Source: Planosporangium thailandense
GTDB taxonomy: Bacteria > Actinomycetota > Actinomycetes > Mycobacteriales > Micromonosporaceae
Direction: 5' to 3'
DNA length: 64,000 nt
Assembly (NCBI RefSeq): GCF_011947195.1
Contig: NZ_JAATVY010000009.1
Span: forward strand, 1-64,000
This document shows, in pieces, positions 26,693-35,169 of the stretch; position 1 is the first letter of the stretch; every line of letters starts with the position of its first letter. Made by a program: the position numbers and the translations under genes. The notes below the pieces were generated by a model that was not told where the DNA came from, searched no databases, and saw only the letters and a list, made by a program, of their open reading frames with translations.

Positions 26693-26747
26693 TGTCGAGA
26701 CGTTATGGAGGGCTGTACGGGTTTCCCTTTCGGCCCCGTATTAATCC

Positions 26748-26776
26748 TGTACCCGTACAGCCTCTGTACGGGTACA
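26748..26776. promoter_or_regulatory. 13-bp inverted repeat operator, module 2
   Basis: TGTACCCGTACAG (26748-26760) and its exact complement CTGTACGGGTACA (26764-26776) are separated by CCT. A third half-site CTGTACGGG lies at 26713-26721 in the GntR leader. Likely target of GntR copy 2. Confidence 0.6.
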
Positions 26777-26910
26777 CCCAATCAGCGTACGGTCGGATCG
26801 GTGGCGGTCGGCGGGTACCGATCCCCGGCCGCTACCACCCCAAATAAGCGGGCCCTGGTCAGCGCTGCACACGCCGCCAGGACCCTTGATCGCCTACAGG
26901 GAGGCGACCC

Positions 26911-27288
26911 GTGACCAGTATGAAGGCGCGCCACTTCGCACCCGTGGCGCCGCTGCACGTGCTACCGGCCGGCCCATACGCCACGCCGCACGATTGCGCA
27001 GACGCGCTCACGGACGCTCTCCGGGGCGTCGAGCGCGGCGGCTACGACGAGCTGATCTGCGCCTGGCTCGTCCAGCGCCTCGACGTCTCGACACTTCGCG
27101 TGATCGTGAGCCTGATCGAACGCGTCCGCGAGGCCGCGATCCGGCAGGCCGTTGAAGACCAGCTGGTGAGGGATCCACACCCGCAGCCGAAGCATCGCCA
27201 CGCTGGTCGGGAGGGAGCCCCCATCCCCCGGCAGAACAACCACCCGGGCTACTACGGACCGCCTGGCAACGCAGGTCCGGGCTTCTGA
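26911..27288 (+). CDS. Small hypothetical protein of the GntR module
   Basis: 125 residues from GTG 26911 with GGGAGG upstream. Not recognised. The visible product has APVAPLHVLPAGPYATPHDCAD, a helical middle LTDALRGVERGGYDELICAWLVQRLDV, LIERVREAAIRQAVEDQLV, and a disordered Pro/Gly/Asn-rich end (NHPGYYGPPGNAGPGF). It lies divergent from GntR copy 2 and has a decayed second copy at 26243-26378. Confidence 0.6.
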   Translation: MTSMKARHFAPVAPLHVLPAGPYATPHDCADALTDALRGVERGGYDELICAWLVQRLDVSTLRVIVSLIERVREAAIRQAVEDQLVRDPHPQPKHRHAGREGAPIPRQNNHPGYYGPPGNAGPGF

Positions 27289-27323
27289 TCCCGCGTGGTC
27301 TCCCATTTGAGAGACCCGCCGTT

Positions 27324-28658
27324 TCAGACGCCGGGTGCCTGATCGTCCCTGGGCGCCAGCGGCAGAAGGGTACGGCTGCGGCCGGGACGCGGGTACGCCT
27401 CTGCGGCGGCGGCGAGCCGGACCGCGTGTTCGCGCTGGCGCTGCCAGTGGCCGTACAGCGCCCCGCGCTGCGAGAGCCGGTCGACCTCTCGGATCGTCTC
27501 CGGGTCCACGTCGCCGGGCGGCGCTTCCCGCCAGGGCGTACCCGGCAGCGGCATGAAGGTGTGGGCGTGGATACGGGCACCAAGGTCGGCAAGTTCCCGC
27601 GCGAGCCCGAGCGAGTCGTCCACGTCGGACTGATCCTCACCGGGCATACCGAAGATCATGTCGACGTTGATGCGGAAGCCCTCCTCGATGCCGAGGCGAA
27701 CCGCCCGCTTGACCTCGTCCACGCCGTGGCCGCGCTTCGCGGCGGTCAGGACCCGGTCGGAGCCGGACTGCGCGCCCACGATGATGTTGTTGTTGGCGCA
27801 GTAGCGCTTGACCAGGCGCAGCGCCTCGCGGCTGACGTGTTCGGGCCGGATCTCGCTCGGGAACGAGCCGAAGAACACCCGACCGTTCGGACCGATGCCC
27901 TCCTTGCACGAGGCGAGCAACTCCTCGACGGCGGCCAAGTTCGGTTCCTCGTTGTCGCTGCCGTACGACATCGCCGTCGGCGTGATGAACCGGACGTCGC
28001 GCAGGCCCCGCTGGCGCATATGGTCGACGTGCCAGCGGACGTTCTCGACGCTGCGGTGCCGGAACCGCGCCGAGAACATGAACGGCGTCTGGCAGAACCG
28101 GCACGAGTACAGGCAACCGCGCGTGATCTCGATGGCGTTGAACCGGTTCCACCGCAGCGAGAACCCACGGAACGTGTCGAGCGGCAACCGCTGCGGCCGG
28201 CCGGTCTTGACGATGGTCCCGGCCGCGTCCCGGAAGACCACACCGGGTACGGACGTCGGGTCGCCGACTGCGTCGACCAGCCGCAGCAGCGTGGTCTCGC
28301 CCTCCCCTACCGCGGCGACGTCCCAACCGGCGTCGAGCGTCTGCACCGGCTCGGCGGTCGCGTGGACACCGCCCGCGACGTGCAGCACCTTCGGCGAATC
28401 GACCCGGGAGCGGATCTCGGCGAGTTCGCCGGCGAGCGCCTCCGCGTCCGGGGAGTAGAACGACCACAGTACGAGGACCTTTGGCGCCTGAGCCACGGCC
28501 GCCTCGATCTCGCTGACCGTCTCGTCGACCGACTGAGCGAACCGCACCTCGTACGAGACCGGGGTCTGGTGCTCCTCCAGCGCGCCGAGCAGCACGTGGA
28601 AGCCGTACGTGACCGCCTTGCGGTACCGCAGAACGATCACCATGTCACAGTCGCTCAT
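27324..28658 (-). CDS. B12-binding/radical SAM protein
   Basis: 444 residues if begun at MSDCDMVIVLRYRK (28656-28658). The N-terminal part (about 1-160) resembles a B12-binding Rossmann region (VLHVAGGVHATAEPVQTL and VAAVGEGETTLLRLVD), though no DxHxxG motif is seen. The radical SAM domain begins near 170 with CLYSCRFC (the 4Fe-4S CxxxCxxC). Later come IRVNVDMIFGMPGEDQSD and HTFMPLPGTPW, typical of MiaB- or TIGR04013-like enzymes. Substrate is unknown and no partner is adjacent. Confidence 0.75.
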   Translation of the reverse strand: MSDCDMVIVLRYRKAVTYGFHVLLGALEEHQTPVSYEVRFAQSVDETVSEIEAAVAQAPKVLVLWSFYSPDAEALAGELAEIRSRVDSPKVLHVAGGVHATAEPVQTLDAGWDVAAVGEGETTLLRLVDAVGDPTSVPGVVFRDAAGTIVKTGRPQRLPLDTFRGFSLRWNRFNAIEITRGCLYSCRFCQTPFMFSARFRHRSVENVRWHVDHMRQRGLRDVRFITPTAMSYGSDNEEPNLAAVEELLASCKEGIGPNGRVFFGSFPSEIRPEHVSREALRLVKRYCANNNIIVGAQSGSDRVLTAAKRGHGVDEVKRAVRLGIEEGFRINVDMIFGMPGEDQSDVDDSLGLARELADLGARIHAHTFMPLPGTPWREAPPGDVDPETIREVDRLSQRGALYGHWQRQREHAVRLAAAAEAYPRPGRSRTLLPLAPRDDQAPGV

Positions 28659-28747
28659 GCCGCCTATCGTGCCAGGCACGGTTTCCCGGACGCGCCGTCA
28701 GTCCCGGTACGCCCCTTCCCTGCCACACGGCCGTCACCAGCAACGAC

Positions 28748-29806
28748 TTAGCCCTCGGGCGCTTTTTGAGGATTGGCCTCCAGCCACTCCTGGATGGTGT
28801 CATCGCGTACAGCGGCGAACATCGCGGCCGCCTTGCTGTCGTCGAGCTTCACCGCCGATCCGGCCGGGGTCTGCAGATTGGCGCTCGTGTACGGCACCGT
28901 CGCGTACTTGACGTTGGCAGGCTTGACCTGCCTGGCTGCAAGCACCAGCTCCTGGAGATCAACGCTCTTGTCGATGGTCAGCGCCTGGGCCGCGGTCACG
29001 AGCAGGCTGTCCAGTCGCAACGGGTTGGTCAGCATGCCATCGGCGTTGACCTTCTCCATGATCCCTTTCACGACCAGCTGCTGGTCGTGGATGCGCCCGA
29101 AGTCGCCGCCGGGCACCTCCTTACGCTGCCGTACGAACTCCTCCGCCTCATCCCCGTCGAGATCATGACAACCTTTGCTCCAGACCTTGCTGGAGAAGGT
29201 CGAGCGGACGTCGTAGGGGACGCAGACGTTCACCCCGCCGACCAGATCGACCAGCTTGCGGATGCTGGCGAAGTTCGCGATGACCGCACCGTCGAACTGG
29301 ACACCCGTCAGCTCGGTGATGGTCTTTGCCGCGTGCGGCGCACCTCCGAACGCGAACGCGGAGTTCAGCTTGTTCATCCCACCCTCCCACGGCCCGGCGG
29401 CAGGGACGTTGACGTAGCTGTCACGCGGGAGCGAGATGACCGTGGCCTTGTCCAGGTTCTTGCTGATGTGGACCAGCATGATCGTGTCGGACCGCTCACC
29501 CGGAAAGCGCCCTTGGTCTGGCTCGCCTTCCCGCGAGTCGGAGCCGAGCAGCAACAAGTTGAGCGGCCCGGACTTCCAGCGTTGCTCGTCTTTCGGTTTG
29601 GCGACCGTGCCGAGAAGATCCGTCCGAGAAACCTTGCTCTGATAGCGGTTGACCAGGGCGTACGCACCGATAGCCGTGCCGGTCGCGAGCACCAACAGCA
29701 GAACACCGAGGCCCAGCAGCGCCTTCTTCCAACCCGCCATGGCGCGGAGTCTGCGGCCGACGCGCCATCTGTGCTGGCTGGCGGGTGCGGTTGAGGGTAC
29801 GGACAT
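28748..29806 (-). CDS. LytR-CpsA-Psr (LCP) family cell-wall glycopolymer ligase
   Basis: 352 residues. One transmembrane helix (about 28-52, ALLGLGVLLLVLATGTAIGAYA) anchors an extracellular LCP domain from about 82: LNLLLLGSDSREGE, SDTIMLVHI, VISLPRDSYVN and NKLNSAFAFGG, then VDLVGGVNVCVPYDV. These are the polyprenyl-phosphate and Mg-binding signatures. LCP enzymes move lipid-linked polymers onto peptidoglycan. It opens the exopolysaccharide locus and is divergent from its first glycosyltransferase, so it may attach that polymer to the wall. Confidence 0.92.
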   Translation of the reverse strand: MSVPSTAPASQHRWRVGRRLRAMAGWKKALLGLGVLLLVLATGTAIGAYALVNRYQSKVSRTDLLGTVAKPKDEQRWKSGPLNLLLLGSDSREGEPDQGRFPGERSDTIMLVHISKNLDKATVISLPRDSYVNVPAAGPWEGGMNKLNSAFAFGGAPHAAKTITELTGVQFDGAVIANFASIRKLVDLVGGVNVCVPYDVRSTFSSKVWSKGCHDLDGDEAEEFVRQRKEVPGGDFGRIHDQQLVVKGIMEKVNADGMLTNPLRLDSLLVTAAQALTIDKSVDLQELVLAARQVKPANVKYATVPYTSANLQTPAGSAVKLDDSKAAAMFAAVRDDTIQEWLEANPQKAPEG

Positions 29807-30389
29807 CTCACCTTCCCGTTGCGGACAGGTGCGGGGTATGGCCCGTGGGAGTTAACGCACGCGGTGCGCACTCCTTCAAGGTTCCGCGCCCCAAGATTCC
29901 CAAACCAGCACCGCAGCGACCGCTTGTGCAGGGCGGAATAGTCCGACCGTCTCGCGATTCAGAGCCGATCATCCCGTCGAATCATGAAACAAATTCAGCG
30001 GTCGAGCAAAGCAGCAATAAGCTGCGGAAATACCGCATGCACGCGACGCGCTATAGGCCGTTCGGCCGAGCGAATCGCGCTTTTGCGCAATGCCTCACCC
30101 CCGTTGACAGGCCGGGCAGTCCTGGGATCTATTGACCGATGCCAAAGAGCGGCCGTCGTCGCCGCCCATTGCCTCGCACTCGTGCTCGACAGTTCGAGGC
30201 CGGCAAGGAATGGATCATTACCGCTGGGACCGGAGGTATCGGCGTGCCATCCGCCATGCGCTGGACGGAACCATTGCATCACCTGAACACCGGCATTGCA
30301 CTGGTAACCCGTACCGCCGCAGGCACGGACGAGGCAGTCTCTTGTCGCGGTACCGCGGGGGTACAACGTGCCATTCCTGGCGGTCGCAA
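29807..30389. other. Long divergent intergenic region
   Basis: 583 bp without a convincing gene. It separates LCP (minus) from the first glycosyltransferase (plus) and holds a good promoter at 30104-30132, which implies a leader of about 250 nt. Several short inverted repeats occur in the leader, but I could not match a known riboswitch. Confidence 0.5.
30104..30132 (+). promoter_or_regulatory. Candidate promoter of the exopolysaccharide operon
   Basis: A -35 TTGACA (30104-30109) and a -10 ATCTAT (30127-30132) with a 17-bp spacer. The -35 is perfect; the -10 is a weaker match. The first glycosyltransferase gene starts about 250 nt downstream. Confidence 0.45.
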
Positions 30390-31511
30390 GTGAACGTGGC
30401 AGCTCCTGATGCCATTTTGGGAGCCGATCCGCTTGCCGGCCGCTCGGTCGCCTTGATCCACGAATGGTTCGGCGCCACCGGCGGATCCGAGCAGGTCTTC
30501 CTGAGCATGGCCGACGTAATCCCACATGCCGACCGGTACGTGCTGTGGAAAGACCACGACGCCAAGGCCAATCTCGACCTCCGAGAATCGTGGATGTCGA
30601 AGACACCGCTGCGGCGCAGCAAGTCCGTCGCGCTGCCCTTCATGCCGCTGGCCTGGCGCACCCTCACACGGCAGAAGTACGACATCGTCATTTCGTCCAG
30701 CCACGCTTTCGCCCACACCGTCAAGCTCGGCCACCCTGAGGAGACGCGGTACCTGAGCTACGTCCACTCCCCCGCGCGGTACGTGTGGAGCCCGAACCTG
30801 GACGGGCGCGGAGCGCGACGGCTCCTAGGTCCCATGCGGGCGGCCCTGCGGGCGGCAGACGAACGGCTGAGCCGCCACGTGCACACCTACGCGGCCAACT
30901 CGCGTGAGGTCCAGGCCCGCATCCGCCGGTACTGGAACCGCGACGCGCGGGTGATCCACCCCCCGGTCGACGTCGAGTTCTTCGGCGATGCGCCGCGAAC
31001 CGTCAAGCAGCAGGACCGGACCTACTTGCTCGGGGTGGGGCGGTGGATCGCCTACAAGCGGTTCGACCTGATCATAGAGATCGCGGCCGAGGCCAGAATC
31101 CCCCTAGTCCTTGCTGGTTCCGGGCCAGAGGAGGTGTCGCTGCGCCGACACGCCGACAAGGTCGACGTCCCGGTCACGTTCGAGACGCGCCCGACGAGAG
31201 AGCGCCTGCGCGAGCTCTATTGGGGAGCTAAGTGTCTCCTCTACCCCGCCCACGAGGACTTCGGCATGATTCCCGTCGAAGCGCAGGCGTGCGGCACCCC
31301 CGTGCTCGGGCTCGCGCGGGGCGGCTTGCTGGAAACAGTCGTAGATGGCGAAACAGGCTTCCTTACCGGTGCACTTGAGGCCGCAGCATACGCAGCCCTC
31401 GTTCGCAAATTGGACGAATTCTCGGCCGACGCAGCAATGACAAACGCAAGCCGGTTCTCGAGCGATGCCTTCAAGGAAAGGTTGGGGTCATGGATTTCTC
31501 AAGGTATCTAG
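30390..31511 (+). CDS. GT4-type glycosyltransferase (first of the EPS cluster)
   Basis: 373 residues if begun at GTG 30390, just before AAPDAILGADPLAGRSVALIHEWFG. The N-terminal acceptor side has HEWFGATGGSEQVF and SYVHSPARYVWSPNLDG. The donor side has the GT4 E-x7-E region HEDFGMIPVEAQACGTPV and LLGVGRWIAYKRFDLI. It resembles WbaZ/WcaI-like mannosyl- or galactosyltransferases; donor and linkage are unknown. It begins the plus-strand EPS operon. The ribosome site is weak, so the exact start is uncertain. Confidence 0.88.
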   Translation: MNVAAPDAILGADPLAGRSVALIHEWFGATGGSEQVFLSMADVIPHADRYVLWKDHDAKANLDLRESWMSKTPLRRSKSVALPFMPLAWRTLTRQKYDIVISSSHAFAHTVKLGHPEETRYLSYVHSPARYVWSPNLDGRGARRLLGPMRAALRAADERLSRHVHTYAANSREVQARIRRYWNRDARVIHPPVDVEFFGDAPRTVKQQDRTYLLGVGRWIAYKRFDLIIEIAAEARIPLVLAGSGPEEVSLRRHADKVDVPVTFETRPTRERLRELYWGAKCLLYPAHEDFGMIPVEAQACGTPVLGLARGGLLETVVDGETGFLTGALEAAAYAALVRKLDEFSADAAMTNASRFSSDAFKERLGSWISQGI

Positions 31512-31523
31512 GACGAAGCGCTC

Positions 31524-32768
31524 GTGACATCTTTACCGACGTCTACACCACATCCACCAGTACCCTTAGCCGCACGCGAGCCGCAACCAAATGATCTCCA
31601 TCCGCACGTCATGAAGATCCTTCACCTCGACCACACCTCACAACCAGGGGGAGCAGAACTCGCTCTGCTCAGGCTCCTCAATCGAGGGCAAGCGTGGACC
31701 GCGACTGTGATGACCCTAGGATCCGCCGGCGTTTTCGCGACGCTTACAGCAACCGGCATCCCGGTGGAGACCCCTACTCCGACGTTACCGACGGGTGGAA
31801 CCAGTTCACGAAACGTGCGCCGCCAGCTCGCGTACATCACTGCGCTAATGAAGCATTCTCATCTTCTCTATAGAAGCGAACGCTTCCGTCAGGCCGACCT
31901 GATTCACGCCAATACAGCAGCGGCTGCGATTCTCGCAGCACCAGCAGTTGCTATGGCCCGGATCCCGTTGATCATTCACATCCGAGATATAGTTTCGCCC
32001 GCGAGCCTCGGCCGACTGGGATTCGAAGCCTTCACCAAGCTTGCCATCCCAAGAGCAAGCGCCATAATCGCGAACTCACAAGCCACTCTCACGTCCGTGG
32101 CCCCATTCATAACAGACGCATTGCCTAAGATCGTGTTGCAAAGCCCTATAGGCATGAGCGACAGAGTCCATACGGCACCACGCCGACACGTACGCAAAAT
32201 AGGCATGATCGGGCGACTGCAGCAATGGAAGGGGCAACATATATTTCTTAAGGCCTTCGCGTCGACATGCAACGACCTCAATGTCCGCGCGATCATTGCC
32301 GGTGGACCGCTCTTCGGGGAGACCGACTACGAACAACAACTCATCAGTCTGGCGCGCCAACTCAGAATCGACGACAGAGTCGACTTCCTCGGTCATGTCG
32401 AAGATGTGGAATACCTCATAGATTCCTTGGACGTCGTGGTACACGCTTCCATCACACCCGAGCCCATGGGCCAAACAGTTCTACAAGCGCTCGCAATGGG
32501 AAAACCTGTAGTCGCTACCGAGGGCGGCGGCCCCAGCGAATGGCTGATCTCTGGGACTAATGGCATCCTCGTGCGACCAAACGATCCGGTCTCTCTCAGC
32601 GAAAGCCTGCGTGCGCTGACTGATTCATACGACCTTAGGCAGCATATTTCTCAAGGTGCAGCAGAGACGCGGGTCATGACAGATGCCGAGTGCATCCGAC
32701 GGCACCACGAATTCTTTCGCCACGTGCTGTCGCTACACAAGGTTACGCGGGTGCCCAATGAGAAGTAG
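31524..32768 (+). CDS. GT4-type glycosyltransferase
   Basis: 414 residues from GTG 31524, 12 nt after the previous stop. An internal ATG at 31611 before KILHLDHTSQPGGAEL is a common family start and may be the true one. The GT-B donor region reads IGMIGRLQQWKGQHIFLKAF and later EPMGQTVLQALAMGKPVVA, then GPSEWLISGTNGILV, with the conserved E-x7-E-like segment slightly changed. Codon third positions use more A/T than flanking genes, as in the rest of this cluster. The last codons overlap the next gene. Confidence 0.85.
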   Translation: MTSLPTSTPHPPVPLAAREPQPNDLHPHVMKILHLDHTSQPGGAELALLRLLNRGQAWTATVMTLGSAGVFATLTATGIPVETPTPTLPTGGTSSRNVRRQLAYITALMKHSHLLYRSERFRQADLIHANTAAAAILAAPAVAMARIPLIIHIRDIVSPASLGRLGFEAFTKLAIPRASAIIANSQATLTSVAPFITDALPKIVLQSPIGMSDRVHTAPRRHVRKIGMIGRLQQWKGQHIFLKAFASTCNDLNVRAIIAGGPLFGETDYEQQLISLARQLRIDDRVDFLGHVEDVEYLIDSLDVVVHASITPEPMGQTVLQALAMGKPVVATEGGGPSEWLISGTNGILVRPNDPVSLSESLRALTDSYDLRQHISQGAAETRVMTDAECIRRHHEFFRHVLSLHKVTRVPNEK

Positions 32769-33960
32769 AGGCAGCGGACTTAAAGTCGCTTATGTTTCGT
32801 TGTACCCCCCCACCTATAGCGAAACCTTCGTAACCTCGGAAGTCGATGCCCTAAAGCACGCCGGGGTAACCGTGGAGAGCTTCTCTGCAAACACGAAACA
32901 ACCCAGCCGGTTTCACCACGGCATTCACATGGTCGCAACAATCCTCAGGCGCCCCGCTACTGTTGTGCGAGGCTGGCGGGCTCTTGGATACGACTACGGC
33001 ATAAGGGGCATATTCGCAGCTGCCCAAGCGGAGTCGCTAGCTGCGACAGTCTCGCAATACGGACCAGATGTCATCCATTCGCATTTTGTTGGACTGCCAA
33101 CCGCGGTCGCGATCCTACTCGGACAGAAGCTGAATATTCCCGTTACCTCAACCGCTCACGCCGCCGACTTCGTGCTAGACCGTCGCGTTCCGGCACTTGA
33201 CCGGAGGCTTAGTCTTCTGAGCCATCTGTTCCTTATCTCATCCTCGGCGATAGATCAGATGCGGCACCTGGGGGTCAGGATCGACAACCACCCGCACAGC
33301 GTAGTTCGAGCGTCAACTGTCGGGGCTGTTCCGGAGCGCCGGTCAACACAGTCCGACGGCCCCGTCAAAATCGTGAGCATATGCCGCCTTGTCGCCAAGA
33401 AGGGTATCGACACGGCGATCGAGGCGCTCCGCATTCTAAAGCAAGACGGATTTGAATTTAGGTACGACATCTTCGGCGCGGGGCCGCTCTGGGATTCGCT
33501 AAACGACCTGGCGAGGTCCCATGGCCTTTTCGAACAGGTTCGATTCCATGGGGCTACGCCGCATGCCGAAGCCATCGAATCCTTGGCCGGTGCGGACGTA
33601 GCGGTTCTTGCATGCCAGGCTGATACGGACGGCGATCTTGACGGAATTCCCGTATTCCTCATGGAAGCCGCCAGGATGATGGTGCCAGTCGTAACGACTG
33701 ATGTATCCGGCATTCCGGAACTGGTCATCCCCGGTGCAGGTTGGCTGGTACCCCCATCGCGGCCAGACCTCCTGGCAGACGCTATCCGAGCTGCGGCAAC
33801 AGATCACGAGGCGGCACGTCAACGCGCCCATGTCCTGCACAACAGGGTTCTGTCGGAGTTCTCACCCGGCGTTCAGGCACAGCGACTTACGACTGTCTGG
33901 CTCAGGCTCCTACGCCGAGAACGCAGCGATCTAGAGGCCGGCGAGAGGCGTGGTGCCTAG
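32758..33960 (+). CDS. GT4-type glycosyltransferase, WcaL-like
   Basis: 400 residues from ATG 32758, overlapping the previous gene by 11 nt. LKVAYVSLYPPTYSETFV is the usual start of colanic-acid WcaL-like enzymes. IHSHFVGLPTAVAIL, TSTAHAADFVLD and the donor-site phrases ICRLVAKKGIDTAIEAL and DGIPVFLMEAARMMVPVV follow. It adds one sugar to the lipid-linked repeat; the identity is not predictable from this sequence. Its translational coupling to the neighbours supports a single operon. Confidence 0.88.
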   Translation: MRSRGSGLKVAYVSLYPPTYSETFVTSEVDALKHAGVTVESFSANTKQPSRFHHGIHMVATILRRPATVVRGWRALGYDYGIRGIFAAAQAESLAATVSQYGPDVIHSHFVGLPTAVAILLGQKLNIPVTSTAHAADFVLDRRVPALDRRLSLLSHLFLISSSAIDQMRHLGVRIDNHPHSVVRASTVGAVPERRSTQSDGPVKIVSICRLVAKKGIDTAIEALRILKQDGFEFRYDIFGAGPLWDSLNDLARSHGLFEQVRFHGATPHAEAIESLAGADVAVLACQADTDGDLDGIPVFLMEAARMMVPVVTTDVSGIPELVIPGAGWLVPPSRPDLLADAIRAAATDHEAARQRAHVLHNRVLSEFSPGVQAQRLTTVWLRLLRRERSDLEAGERRGA

Positions 33961-33962
33961 GC

Positions 33963-35168
33963 ATGGACTTCACAGTGGTATCCACGTACTTTCCGTTGCC
34001 ACAAGATCGCGGCGACCCCGTACGAGTACTCATGATGCTACGGGCACTCGCGCAAGTGCGCAGTTACACATTACTGGTGGTACGCCGGCCTACGACGACA
34101 GCGGCGGACGTGCGACGACTAGAGGAGCTACTCGAAGGCGTTACAGTGCGTACTTACGACGCAACGCCGTACTTCCTCGGCCGGATGGGCCCGCTCGGTA
34201 GGTTCACCGAGGCACGTGCAGCAGGGCTCCCACCTTGGATCCGTAGCCGATACAGCCGTGACTTGCATGCATCACTAGCACGTAGAACCGGAGTTGCACT
34301 GGCAATCGGGGAGGCTGCGGGCGCCTACATCAAATCCACGATGTTGGCCTGGCACTGGGACAAAGCGAACGTGTTGGCCGCCAGCGCACCGCTGGCCATC
34401 TCAGAATCTCGTAGCCTGCTATATAAGGCGAGAGCCGCTCATATTTCCCGGACGTCGAAGTCATTTGAAGCGTCCGCACTTGTCCGATGTCGCACCGTTT
34501 CAGTTACCAGCCAGGAGGAAGCGGAGCGGCTGGTCATTATGCACGGTCGGCGTGCGGATATCATCATACCCAGCTGCGTATCAGCTCCTGCGGATTACGT
34601 TCGAATACCAGGACCACTCAAGCTTGTTTGGTTGGGTAGCTTCGCGTACGAATCCAATATTGTCGGCCTCCGGCGATTTCTACGAAATGGCTGGGAGAAA
34701 CTACGGCGCAGCGGCTTCTCACTAACGCTTATAGGATCAGGATTGTCGGCCCACCTGAAACGAAATCTTCAAACGCACGATGGCGTGACAACTTTAGGGT
34801 TTGTAGAAGATCTACGGCCCATATTGAGTAGCGCATATGCAGCCGTTGTGCCCCTATGGAGTGGCGCCGGCGTTAAGCTAAAGACTCTGACCCTCCTTGC
34901 GCACGGCGTACCCGTCTTTTCCACATCGTGCGGGGCGGAAGGGATACCGCAGACGGATGGCATCCAGATACGAGAATCGCCAGAAGAACTTGCAGAGGCG
35001 ATCATAAGTTCAAGCAGCAGCGATCTAGAGCGAATGTCAGTGAGCGGGGCCGAACTCGCTGCCGCCGAGTTCTCTGAGGACGCCTTTCAGCGCAAGGTCA
35101 ATCATCTTCTCGCCGACCACATAGGTCTTCGATGCGGCGTTGACCTGCTGCCGTGGGAGATCACCTAG
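33963..35168 (+). CDS. GT-B fold glycosyltransferase
   Basis: 401 residues from ATG 33963, 2 nt after the previous stop. Donor-side phrases are VWLGSFAYESNIVGLRRFL, LIGSGLSAHLKRNLQTH and GFVEDLRPILSSAYAAVVPL, then GAGVKLKTLTLLAHGVPVFST, as in GT1/GT4-like Glycos_transf_1_4 enzymes. The N-terminal acceptor half begins FTVVSTYFPLPQDRGDPVRVL. Function in EPS repeat assembly is inferred from position. Confidence 0.82.
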   Translation: MDFTVVSTYFPLPQDRGDPVRVLMMLRALAQVRSYTLLVVRRPTTTAADVRRLEELLEGVTVRTYDATPYFLGRMGPLGRFTEARAAGLPPWIRSRYSRDLHASLARRTGVALAIGEAAGAYIKSTMLAWHWDKANVLAASAPLAISESRSLLYKARAAHISRTSKSFEASALVRCRTVSVTSQEEAERLVIMHGRRADIIIPSCVSAPADYVRIPGPLKLVWLGSFAYESNIVGLRRFLRNGWEKLRRSGFSLTLIGSGLSAHLKRNLQTHDGVTTLGFVEDLRPILSSAYAAVVPLWSGAGVKLKTLTLLAHGVPVFSTSCGAEGIPQTDGIQIRESPEELAEAIISSSSSDLERMSVSGAELAAAEFSEDAFQRKVNHLLADHIGLRCGVDLLPWEIT

Positions 35169-35169
35169 C

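Noticed and set aside
30139-30389. Possible riboswitch (c-di-GMP, c-di-AMP) in the EPS leader
   Set aside because: I could not match the conserved cores of either class; only short inverted repeats are visible.
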